From CAZLLV01 sp964560325 (GTDB lineage Bacteria; Acidobacteriota; Thermoanaerobaculia; Multivoradales; DATKCC01): 8,222 nt of DNA. Below, piece by piece: positions 1-6,265 of the stretch (position 1 is the first letter of the stretch; the number at the start of each line of letters is the position of its first letter). A program made the translations under genes and the position numbers. The stretch spans positions 1 to 8,222 of the forward strand of contig CAZLLV010000267.1 in NCBI GenBank assembly GCA_964560325.1, read 5' to 3'. The notes beneath the pieces were generated by a model. It worked only from the letters and a program-made list of their open reading frames with translations, was not told the origin of the DNA and did no database searches.

Positions 1-398
1 AGGCGCGGCTCGCCGAGCTCTCGTCGCCCCGGCCCGGGGCGGCGGTCGTCGACCTCTATCCGCAGACCGTCACGCGCAACGGGCGGCCGGCGGAGGGGAC
101 CGTGACCCTCGGCACGGAGACGCCGTTCGTCACCTGGCTGCTCCACCTGCCGGAGCGGACCGAGGCGGAGCGCTTCCGGGCCGAGATCGTGGACCCGGAC
201 GGGACGCCGCTCTGGTCGGGCGACGGGCTGGTCCGGGACCCGGAGTACCACACGGTGAGCCTGGGCGTGCCCGCCGACTACGTTCTCGGAGGGCGCTTCT
301 CCGTCCGCCTCTGGCCGGAGGGCGCTCCGGACGGCGCGGAGCCGATCGCGGTCTACGAGCGCGAGGTCCGGAGGCGGGAGGTGCCGCCGGTGCGATGA
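1..398 (+). CDS. C-terminal part of an unrecognised protein, possibly the extracytoplasmic domain of an anti-sigma/sensor protein (5' end outside window)
   Basis: The reading frame is open from base 3 to the TGA at 396-398, giving 131 visible residues and no need for an internal start, so the gene begins upstream of the window. The visible part contains no cysteine and no membrane segment. It alternates hydrophobic and polar residues in a beta-sandwich pattern (for example VVDLYPQTVTRN, then FRAEIVDPDGTPLWSGDGL, then FSVRLWPEG). This resembles the extracellular C-terminal domain that follows a zinc-finger and a membrane helix in putative anti-sigma proteins found upstream of CHAT genes; I am recalling that arrangement, and the diagnostic N-terminus is not in the window. 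The stop overlaps the start of the CHAT gene by four bases (ATGA), so the two are almost certainly one operon. The reading frame is well supported; the function is tentative. Confidence 0.75.
   Translation, partial: ARLAELSSPRPGAAVVDLYPQTVTRNGRPAEGTVTLGTETPFVTWLLHLPERTEAERFRAEIVDPDGTPLWSGDGLVRDPEYHTVSLGVPADYVLGGRFSVRLWPEGAPDGAEPIAVYEREVRRREVPPVR
376..398 (+). promoter_or_regulatory. ATGA stop/start overlap with upstream purine-rich ribosome binding site for the CHAT gene
   Basis: The TGA ending the first gene (396-398) overlaps the ATG of the CHAT gene (395-397). The purine run GGGAGGTG at 376-383 lies 11 bases before that ATG, slightly far for a Shine-Dalgarno. The arrangement suggests translational coupling (re-initiation by terminating ribosomes) and hence matched amounts of the two proteins. 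Confidence 0.55.
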
Positions 399-3300
399 GG
401 GGCCCCTCCGGTCCAGTGGTGGCCGGCTCGCTGGCCGTCCTCCTCCTCGCCTCCGGCTGCGCACCCGCGCCGGAGCGGCCGCCCGCCGAACCGGCCCGAG
501 CGAGGGCCGATCCACGGCCGGCGGAGCACCCCGAGCCGACCGCCTCGGAGTGGGCGCTCCCCGCAGCCGACGGCGAAGGCGAGCCGGAGCGGCCCCTCCG
601 GGTCGGCGAGATCCATCGCCACGTCGCCGACCTCGCCGCCGGCGACTACCTGGAGGTGGCCGTCGACCAGCTCGGCGTCGACGTGGAGGTCGATCTCCTG
701 GGGCCGGACGGGCGGTCCGTCCTCCCTCGTACCGCCGACAGCCCGACCAACGGCACGGGCGCCGAGCGCCTGGGCGCGGTGGCGGCGACCGGCGGGCGGC
801 ACACGGTCGAGGTGCGGCCGTTCGGCGGCATCGACTCGGCGGGCCGCTACCGGCTCCGGGTCGTGGCCCGGCGCCCGGCGGGGGAGACCGATCGGCTGCG
901 GGCGGCGGCGTTCGCGGCGCGCGCGCGGGGGGAGACCCTCCGGCGCGGCGGGCCGGCCTCCGCCGACGCGGCGCTCGCCGCCCTGGACGAGGCGCTCGAC
1001 CTGTGGAGCCGGCTCGACGATCCGTGGGGCCGCGGCGTCGCCCTCTACGAGATCGGACGGGTCGAGCGCCTCCGGGCCGCGGACGGAGCACCGGCGCTCG
1101 CCGCGTGGAGGGCTTCCGCCGCCTCGCTGCGGGCCGCCGGGGAGCCGGCGCTCGAGGGCGAGGTCCATCACCACCTGGGTGACCTCCAGGCCGAGCGCGG
1201 CGATCTGGCGAGTGCGCTCGGGAGCTACCGGACGGCCCTCGATCGGCGGCGCGCCGCGGGGGACCGGATCGAGGAGGCGAAGCTCCTCAACCAGCTCGCT
1301 CTCGTCCACTTCCGGCTCCGCGAGCCGGAGACGGCGCTCGCGCACTGCGACCGCGCGATCGCGCGCTGGCACGAGCTCGGCGCCCGCGCTTCTTCGGCGG
1401 CACCGCTCCACAACCGCGCGTGGGTCTACCTCCACCTCGGGCGGCTGCGGGAGGCGGAACGGGACTTCGCGCGGGCGCGAGCGCTCGCGGAGGAGGCCGG
1501 GCGAACGCGACTGGCGGCGGATGCCCTCCTCGGCCTCGCTCACGTCGAGCGGCGGCAGGCCGCGACCCCGGCAGCCCTGCGCTCGGACGAGCTCCGCGAC
1601 GCGGCGCTCGACCGGGCGCTCGCCCACTACCGGCACGCTCTCGCCTCGTTCGACGGCCTCGGGCACGCGTTCGGCCGTGCGGTGGCGCTGGGCGGCATCG
1701 GCGGCACCCTCGCATGGCAGGAGCGATGGCGCGAGAGCCACGACGCCCTGGAAGCGAGCCTCGCGCTGTTCCACGAGCTCGGCGAGCCGCGGGAGGAGGG
1801 GCAGATCCACCTCGACCTCGCCGAGTGGGCGGCGCGCCAGGGCGACCACGACCGGGCGCGGCGGAGCGTCCGGCGGGCGCTGCCGCTCCTGGCGCGCGCG
1901 GGGGACGACGACGGCCGGGCGGCGGCGCTCTCGTGGCTGGCCCGTTCCGACCGCGCCGAGGGGCGGCTGGCGGAGGCCGCGGCGTCGCTCGACGAGGCGG
2001 TGGCGATCGTCGAGAGCCTGCGGGCGGCGGCGCCGCCGGGGGGCACCCTCCGCGCCTCGTTCCTCGCCTCGAAACAGAACTACTTCGAGGAGCTCGTCGA
2101 CCTGCTGATGGAGCGGCACGCGCGCGAGCCGGAGCGCGGGTTCGACGCGCGGGCGCTCGAGGTCCACGAGCGCTCCCGCGCCCGCTCGCTGCTCGACGCG
2201 GCGGCCGGAGCCGGAGGAGGTCGGCGGCTCGGCCGCCCGCTCGATGCGGCCGCGATCGCCGGGCTCCTCGACGACCGGACGGTGCTGGTCGCCTACCACC
2301 TCGGCGCGAGCCGTTCGTTCGCCTGGACCGTGGACCGGCAGGGCGTCGAGAGCTTCGTCCTGCCCGCGCGCGAGGAGCTCGAGGCGCTGGCGCTCGAAGC
2401 GCACCGGCTCCTCGCGTCGCCCCCGGCCCGCCAGGGGCTCCGGCGGACGGAGAGGGTGCTCGGGCAGGCGAGCGCTCTCTTGCTGGCCCCGTGGGCGGAG
2501 CGACTGGCGGAGCGACCGGGTCCGCCGCCGCGCCTCGTGATCGTCGCCCACGGCGCGCTCCAGTACCTGCCGTTCGCGGCGCTGCCGCTACCCCCCGCGC
2601 CCGGAGCCGCCCCGTCCGGCGAGCGCGAGCCGCTGATCGCCCGGCACGAGCTGTCGTACCTGCCCTCGGCCTCGCTGCTCGCCGCCGTGCGGGAGCGTGA
2701 CCTTCACCGGCCGCCGGCCACCGGCACGGTCGCGGTGATCGCCGACCCGGTGTTCGGGCCCGACGATCCGCGCGCGCCGGGCGGCGGAGCGACCGCACCG
2801 GGACGCCGGCGGGACGAAGGCGACCCACTGCCCCGGCTCGCGCGGACGCGGAACGAGGCGGAGGCCATTCTCGCGCTCGTGCCGCCGTCCGAGGCGTTCG
2901 CAGCCTTCGGCTTCGACGCCACCGCGGATCTCCTCACCGGCGGCCTGCCCGGGAGCTACCGCATCCTGCACGTCGCGACCCACGGCGAGATCGACGCTTC
3001 GGGCTCGGGTCGGTCGCGACTGGTCTTCTCCCGCCTGGGCGCCGGCGGAGAGGCACGAAGCGGCGAGCTGTCCGCCGACCGTCTGTACGAGCTCGACCTG
3101 CCGTGCGATCTCGTGGTGCTGAGCGCCTGCCGCACCGCGCTCGGCGAGGAGATCCGCGGCGAGGGCCTGGTCGGCCTCGCGCACGGCTTCTTCCACGCCG
3201 GCGGCTCACGACTGGTCGCGAGCCTCTGGAGCGTCGACGACGCCGCCACCGCCGAGCTGATGAGCGCCTTCTACCGCGAGCTCCTCGCCGGCGCCGGGCC

Positions 3301-3409
3301 GGCCGCGGCGCTACGCGCGGCCCAGCTCGACGTCCGGCGGGAGCCCGCCTGGCGGTCGCCCTACTACTGGGCGCCGTTCGTGCTCGAAGGCGACTGGCGG
3401 TGGCGGTGA
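395..3409 (+). CDS. Predicted lipoprotein with PPC-like, TPR and C-terminal CHAT caspase-like protease domains
   Basis: The product has 1004 residues. Residues 1-22 look like a lipoprotein signal: a basic Arg2, a hydrophobic stretch VVAGSLAVLLLA and a lipobox-like ASG-C with Cys22 as the lipidation site. A Pro/Ala-rich linker (about 28-66) leads to a beta-rich domain (about 67-160, with LAAGDYLEVAVDQLGVDVEVDLLGPDG split over several strands) that resembles PPC-type domains. TPR-like helix pairs run from about 175 to 550 (for example LGDLQAERGDLASALGSY and AWVYLHLGRLREAERDF). A helical linker (about 552-610) precedes the CHAT domain (about 620-1004). The caspase-type dyad is visible: His863 in HVATHG and Cys912 in LSACRTA, with RLVIVAHGALQYLPFAAL at 713-730 and YYWAPFVLEGDW near the end. 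CHAT proteins are clan CD cysteine peptidases, usually activated through partner proteins or repeats. The TPR array probably binds the regulator, perhaps the product of the coupled upstream gene. Unusually, the signal places the protease outside the cytoplasm. The domain assignment is secure; the substrate is unknown. Confidence 0.95.
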   Translation: MRGPSGPVVAGSLAVLLLASGCAPAPERPPAEPARARADPRPAEHPEPTASEWALPAADGEGEPERPLRVGEIHRHVADLAAGDYLEVAVDQLGVDVEVDLLGPDGRSVLPRTADSPTNGTGAERLGAVAATGGRHTVEVRPFGGIDSAGRYRLRVVARRPAGETDRLRAAAFAARARGETLRRGGPASADAALAALDEALDLWSRLDDPWGRGVALYEIGRVERLRAADGAPALAAWRASAASLRAAGEPALEGEVHHHLGDLQAERGDLASALGSYRTALDRRRAAGDRIEEAKLLNQLALVHFRLREPETALAHCDRAIARWHELGARASSAAPLHNRAWVYLHLGRLREAERDFARARALAEEAGRTRLAADALLGLAHVERRQAATPAALRSDELRDAALDRALAHYRHALASFDGLGHAFGRAVALGGIGGTLAWQERWRESHDALEASLALFHELGEPREEGQIHLDLAEWAARQGDHDRARRSVRRALPLLARAGDDDGRAAALSWLARSDRAEGRLAEAAASLDEAVAIVESLRAAAPPGGTLRASFLASKQNYFEELVDLLMERHAREPERGFDARALEVHERSRARSLLDAAAGAGGGRRLGRPLDAAAIAGLLDDRTVLVAYHLGASRSFAWTVDRQGVESFVLPAREELEALALEAHRLLASPPARQGLRRTERVLGQASALLLAPWAERLAERPGPPPRLVIVAHGALQYLPFAALPLPPAPGAAPSGEREPLIARHELSYLPSASLLAAVRERDLHRPPATGTVAVIADPVFGPDDPRAPGGGATAPGRRRDEGDPLPRLARTRNEAEAILALVPPSEAFAAFGFDATADLLTGGLPGSYRILHVATHGEIDASGSGRSRLVFSRLGAGGEARSGELSADRLYELDLPCDLVVLSACRTALGEEIRGEGLVGLAHGFFHAGGSRLVASLWSVDDAATAELMSAFYRELLAGAGPAAALRAAQLDVRREPAWRSPYYWAPFVLEGDWRWR

Positions 3410-3422
3410 GGCCCCGGCGCTC

Positions 3423-4091
3423 CTATGGGTCCCCGCCGGCGCCCCCGTTGCCGCTGCCCCCGCTGTAGGCCTCCTCCCCTCCTTCACCCCCTCCGGTCGT
3501 GTCGGCCCAGATCTCGGTGGTCGTCTGCAGCGAATCGTAACCGGCGCCGTCTCGGTCGCTCCGTCCGTGGAGCAACCCGTCGCGGCGGAGGTAGAGACGA
3601 TCGGTGGAGCCCCCCAGGAAGCCGGCGGCCCCGCCCACGGGGAGCACCGTCCGGAGCGTGTAACGCGCCCGCTTGCCGGCCGGGTTCTCGGACCTGCGCG
3701 TCCACGACACGCGCACGTCTCGCGGGCCGACTTCGATCGTGACCGAGACGAGGCCCCTCCGGGGTCCGAAGTCGACGCGGTAGCCGTGCCGCGAGCCGTT
3801 CGTCGGATCGAAGCGCGAGGCGACGTGGAGCATCAGCTCATCCGCCGGCCTGGCGAGCGTCCCGGCGCGAAGGAAGAGCTCCGGCGCCGGGCCGTCCTCC
3901 CCCGACGCCTCGGGATCGGGCGACAGGTGCGCGCCCACCCCCGCGAGCCCCTTCATTTCGGCCAGCGTGAGTCGCACGCGTCCCCCGCGAGGCACCTCGA
4001 TCTCGAGGCTGCCGTTCTCGGTCACGGTTCCGGGTGTCGTCTGCAGCGGCGAGGTTCTTGTGGCGCCATCCACGTACTGGAGGGTCGACAT
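3423..4091 (-). CDS. Conserved-looking protein of unknown function with glycine-rich C-terminal tail
   Basis: I do not recognise a family. The product is 222 residues from the ATG at 4091, or 223 from the tandem ATG at 4094. The frame runs on upstream to 4364, but that would overlap the radical SAM gene, and AAAGGAG at 4105-4099 sits 7 bases before the 4091 ATG, which decides the start. The protein has no cysteine, signal peptide or membrane helix. The middle is beta-strand-like and charged: LEIEVPRGGRVRLTLAEMKG near the N-terminus, VDFGPRRGLVSVTIEVGPRDVRVSW in the centre, then TDRLYLRRDGLLHGRSDR. The last 20 or so residues are low complexity (GGGEGGEEAYSGGSGNGG). It is divergent from the radical SAM/SPASM gene and convergent with the CHAT gene, 13 bases away, with no room for a separate terminator. 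It may be a partner or substrate of the radical SAM enzyme, but only position suggests this. Confidence 0.8.
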   Translation of the reverse strand: MSTLQYVDGATRTSPLQTTPGTVTENGSLEIEVPRGGRVRLTLAEMKGLAGVGAHLSPDPEASGEDGPAPELFLRAGTLARPADELMLHVASRFDPTNGSRHGYRVDFGPRRGLVSVTIEVGPRDVRVSWTRRSENPAGKRARYTLRTVLPVGGAAGFLGGSTDRLYLRRDGLLHGRSDRDGAGYDSLQTTTEIWADTTGGGEGGEEAYSGGSGNGGAGGDP

Positions 4092-4215
4092 CATCGTTCT
4101 CCTTTCGGTAGAGGCCGGCCACGGCACCGCGGCCGGTCGTTCCGTTGCTTCTACCTGGCAGTGGCACGGCGCGCCGTTTTTGTTTACACCGACCGAGCTA
4201 AGATCGGGACTTCGA
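4092..4215. promoter_or_regulatory. Divergent control region with 12-bp perfect palindrome and candidate promoter elements
   Basis: This region separates the minus-strand unknown gene from the plus-strand radical SAM gene. It holds the minus-strand Shine-Dalgarno AAAGGAG (4105-4099), a perfect palindrome ACGGCGCGCCGT (4166-4177) and an AT-rich island immediately after it (TTTTTGTTTACA, 4177-4188). On the plus strand TAAGAT (4199-4204) is a possible -10 box only 11 bases before the ATG at 4216. No convincing -35 lies 16-18 bases upstream of it, and there is no good Shine-Dalgarno for the radical SAM gene. The palindrome in a divergent promoter region could be an operator, but in DNA this GC-rich a 12-mer of only G/C plus terminal A/T is weak evidence. 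Confidence 0.35.
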
Positions 4216-5589
4216 ATGCCGACACCTCGCGTGTACGACGACTTCGTCCGCCCGGCGGACGCCGCCCCCGGTACGGGTGCCCGGCCGGACGGCGCCCCGA
4301 CCGCGCGGGGCGCCATCGCCGCGGTGCCGCACGTCGTCGCCTGGAACCTGACCCAGCGCTGCAACCTCGCCTGCGCCCACTGCTACATCGCCGCCGGGCC
4401 GTGGCACGGCGCCGGCGGCGAGCTGTCGACCGACGAGTGCCGGCGAATCGCGGACGAGATCCTCGAGCTCGCCCCGGCGCCGCTCTTCGTCCTCTCCGGC
4501 GGCGAGCCGCTCCTGCGCGACGACCTGGAGGCGATCGCCGCCCACGCCTCGCGCTCCGGCGCCACGGTCGTCGTCGGCACTAACGGCACCGGGCTGACCG
4601 AGGCGCGGATCGCCTCGCTCCAGGAGGCCGGCGTCACCGGCGTCGCCATCTCGGTCGACTCGCTCTCCGAGCGCTACCACGACCGCTTCCGCCACGGCGA
4701 GGGGGCGCTCGCCGACACCCTCGCCGCGATCGAGCGCCTGCGGGCGGCTCGGCTCGACTTCGTGGTGCAGGCGAGCCTCACCCGCGGCAACCGGCACGAG
4801 GTGCGCGAGCTCGCCCTCTGGGCGGCGGAGGCGGGCGCGGTCTGCTTCAACCTCTACTTCCTGGTCGAGACCGGGCGCGGCTCGGGGATGCGCGGCCTGC
4901 CGCCGGAAGAGAACGAGGCGGTGCTCGAGGAGCTGGTCGGCCTCCAGAAGGAGCTCCGCGGCCGGATGATGGTGCGCTCGAAGTGCCAGCCGGCGATCAT
5001 GCGCCTGGTCCACGAGCAGGACGCCGACTCCCCCCTCCTCCACTACGCGACCCGCTGCCCGTGCGGCGTCCAGTACTGCCGCATCACGCCCGAGGGGAAG
5101 GTCACCCCCTGCCCGTACAACCCGGCGGTGGCGGGCGACCTGCGCACGTCGAGCTTCCGCGAGGTGTGGACCGGCTCCGACCTCTTCCGGACGCTGCGCG
5201 AGGGGGAGCTGGGCGGCAAGTGCGGGCGCTGCGAGTACCGGGTGGTGTGCGGCGGCTGCCGCGCGCGCGCCTACGCCGAGAGCGGCGACCCGATGGCCCA
5301 GGACGACTCGTGCGCCTACCAGCCGACCGGCGAGCGCCCGGTGGTGCTACCGCCGGCGGAGGCGAGCTACGGCGCCGCACCCGCGACCGAGCTCGCCTGG
5401 AGCGACCCCGCCCGGGCGCGGATCGAGCGCATCCCGTCGTTCGTGCGCGGGGTGGTGACGAAGCGGGTCGAGGACTACGCCCGCCGCGAAGGCATCGCCG
5501 AGATCACCCCGGAGCTGCTCGACCGCATCCGGCAGGAGATGCCGGTCGACTTCTCCAAGCGCCTGCCCTTCTTCGCGCAGGACGACTGA
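4216..5589 (+). CDS. Radical SAM/SPASM protein with C-terminal PCP_red-like domain (NirJ/AhbD/PqqE type)
   Basis: The product has 457 residues. The radical SAM core starts with WNLTQRCNLACAHCY; Cys49, Cys53 and Cys56 form the CxxxCxxC site for the [4Fe-4S] cluster that cleaves S-adenosylmethionine, and SGGEP at 94-98 is the SAM-binding motif. A SPASM region follows, rich in cysteine (257, 281, 283, 288, 299, 336, 339, 345, 348, 366), with YCRITPEGKVTPCPYN and CGRCEYRVVCGGC typical of auxiliary Fe-S cluster binding in the heme d1/heme b synthesis group (NirJ, AhbD) and in peptide-modifying enzymes. From Trp395 to about 442 the sequence W-(x)-ARARIERIPSFVRG, then VEDYARREG-(x)-EITPEL, matches my memory of PCP_red (PF08369), otherwise at the C-terminus of the BchB/ChlB subunit of dark protochlorophyllide reductase. 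This points to a tetrapyrrole-related or other redox modification, but the substrate cannot be read from the sequence. The ATG at 4216 is chosen because a longer open frame to 3967 would overlap the divergent gene. Confidence 0.95.
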   Translation: MPTPRVYDDFVRPADAAPGTGARPDGAPTARGAIAAVPHVVAWNLTQRCNLACAHCYIAAGPWHGAGGELSTDECRRIADEILELAPAPLFVLSGGEPLLRDDLEAIAAHASRSGATVVVGTNGTGLTEARIASLQEAGVTGVAISVDSLSERYHDRFRHGEGALADTLAAIERLRAARLDFVVQASLTRGNRHEVRELALWAAEAGAVCFNLYFLVETGRGSGMRGLPPEENEAVLEELVGLQKELRGRMMVRSKCQPAIMRLVHEQDADSPLLHYATRCPCGVQYCRITPEGKVTPCPYNPAVAGDLRTSSFREVWTGSDLFRTLREGELGGKCGRCEYRVVCGGCRARAYAESGDPMAQDDSCAYQPTGERPVVLPPAEASYGAAPATELAWSDPARARIERIPSFVRGVVTKRVEDYARREGIAEITPELLDRIRQEMPVDFSKRLPFFAQDD

Positions 5590-5646
5590 GCCGGACCGGA
5601 GGGGGGGTTCCATTCCATTCGGTTATCGGCTAGTCTACAATCCTCT
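5590..5646 (+). promoter_or_regulatory. Short intergenic gap with TACAAT -10 box adjoining the CAP gene start (possible leaderless promoter)
   Basis: TACAAT at 5636-5641 matches the -10 consensus at five of six positions and ends only five bases before the ATG at 5647, with no Shine-Dalgarno between. If it is used, transcription would start at or beside the A of the ATG, giving a leaderless mRNA. No clear -35 is visible 17 bases upstream (TTCCAT at 5613). The gap also contains a run of seven G (5601-5607) and small direct repeats (CCGGA twice, TTCCA twice), but no terminator for the radical SAM gene. Confidence 0.45.
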
Positions 5647-6162
5647 ATGCATCAGATCGAGGTCCGGGGACGCTTCGTCCTCTCCGCCATGGCGGTGTTC
5701 GTGTGGCTGCTCGGTTCGTGCGGCGGCTCGGCGAGCAGCCCGACCGACCCGGGGACGCCCCGCGTGGACGAGACGGAGGTCGAGTACTTTTCGTTCCAGC
5801 TCGTCAACCAGGCGCGTGGGGAGGAGGGGGCCGGCGAACTGATGTACGACGAGACGCTGGCGAACGTCGCCCGCGCGTACAGCCGGCGGATGCGCGACGA
5901 GGGATTCTTCGCCCACGTCGATCCGGCGGGGATGGGCTTCTCCGACCGGCTCCACGCGGCGGGCGTGCACGTGCTGGTGGCGGGGGAGAACCTGGCCGTG
6001 GTCGAAGGCTCCGACAACCCCGCCAGCTCCGCCCACCGCGGGTTCCTGAACAACTCCGCCCACCGCGACAACCTCCTCGACGGCCGCTTCACCCACGCCG
6101 GCATCGGCGTCGCCCGCCGCGGCGACACCTACTGGCTCACGCAGCTGTTCATCCGCCGGTAG
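5647..6162 (+). CDS. CAP/SCP-domain (YkwD-like) lipoprotein
   Basis: The product has 171 residues. Arg7 and Arg9 precede a hydrophobic stretch (FVLSAMAVFVWLLGS) and a good lipobox, L22-G-S-Cys25, followed by a Ser/Gly/Pro linker, so the mature protein should be lipid-anchored in the envelope. The next internal ATG (5689) would leave only 10 residues before the cysteine without a basic n-region, so 5647 is the better start. The CAP domain spans about 45-171: LVNQAR, then ARAYSRRM, FFAHVDP (His90), AGENLA (Glu114) and NSAHRDNLLD (His139), ending with GIGVARRGDTYWLTQLF. These His/Glu positions match the conserved cavity residues of bacterial CAP proteins. The biochemical activity of bacterial YkwD-like proteins is mostly unsettled; binding or envelope roles are likely. 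Convergent with rtcB across a structured 270-bp gap. Confidence 0.92.
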   Translation: MHQIEVRGRFVLSAMAVFVWLLGSCGGSASSPTDPGTPRVDETEVEYFSFQLVNQARGEEGAGELMYDETLANVARAYSRRMRDEGFFAHVDPAGMGFSDRLHAAGVHVLVAGENLAVVEGSDNPASSAHRGFLNNSAHRDNLLDGRFTHAGIGVARRGDTYWLTQLFIRR

Positions 6163-6181
6163 AGCTACCGCCCTACCGGCG
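6154..6181 (+). terminator. Hairpin straddling the CAP gene stop codon (possible terminator or mRNA 3' stem)
   Basis: CGCCGGTAG (6154-6162, its last three bases being the TAG stop) pairs perfectly over nine bases with CTACCGGCG (6173-6181), leaving a 10-base loop. An alternative shorter stem (CGGTAG 6157-6162 with CTACCG 6165-6170) competes. There is no following T-run, so it is not a classical intrinsic terminator; it may mark a 3' end or protect the transcript. Confidence 0.35.
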
Positions 6182-6186
6182 CATCG

Positions 6187-6230
6187 CCCCCAAACCCCTC
6201 CCTCCCCTTCCCCCTCGCGGGGGCAGGGGA
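6187..6230. other. C-run cluster: G-quadruplex motif on the minus strand overlapping a GC hairpin
   Basis: Five C-runs (6187-6191, 6195-6198, 6200-6202, 6204-6207, 6210-6214) are separated by AAA, T, T and TT. The minus strand therefore reads five runs of three or more G with loops of one to three bases, which fits the standard G4 pattern. The last two runs can instead pair with G-runs at 6219-6223 and 6226-6229 to form a stem of about 11 bp (6203-6230) with one mismatch and a TCGC loop. It lies in the convergent gap between the CAP gene and rtcB and could stop or slow transcription from either side, although no T-tract follows. Confidence 0.5.
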
Positions 6231-6265
6231 CGCCCCCTCCCGACCCGCGTGCTGCCAACGTCGAA

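Noticed and set aside
353..2551. A 732-codon open frame on the minus strand opposite the CHAT gene
   Set aside because: The translation is dominated by Arg, Pro, Glu and Gly with no domain pattern, as expected for the antisense of GC-rich coding sequence. The plus-strand frame carries clear TPR and CHAT motifs over the same bases.
3410..3422. A terminator between the convergent CHAT and glycine-tailed genes
   Set aside because: Only 13 bases separate the stops. The best stem (GGCGC 3416-3420 with GCGCC 3439-3443) is five bp with an 18-base loop and no T-tract.
4092..4364. An N-terminal extension of the minus-strand glycine-tailed protein to 4364
   Set aside because: It would overlap 149 bases of the radical SAM gene including its cluster-binding region, reads as low-quality sequence, and ignores the good AAAGGAG site before the ATG at 4091.
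3567..4583. A 338-codon plus-strand frame spanning the glycine-tailed gene and the start of the radical SAM gene
   Set aside because: It overlaps the radical SAM gene in another frame and has no domain pattern. The minus-strand gene over most of it has a proper Shine-Dalgarno and more protein-like composition.
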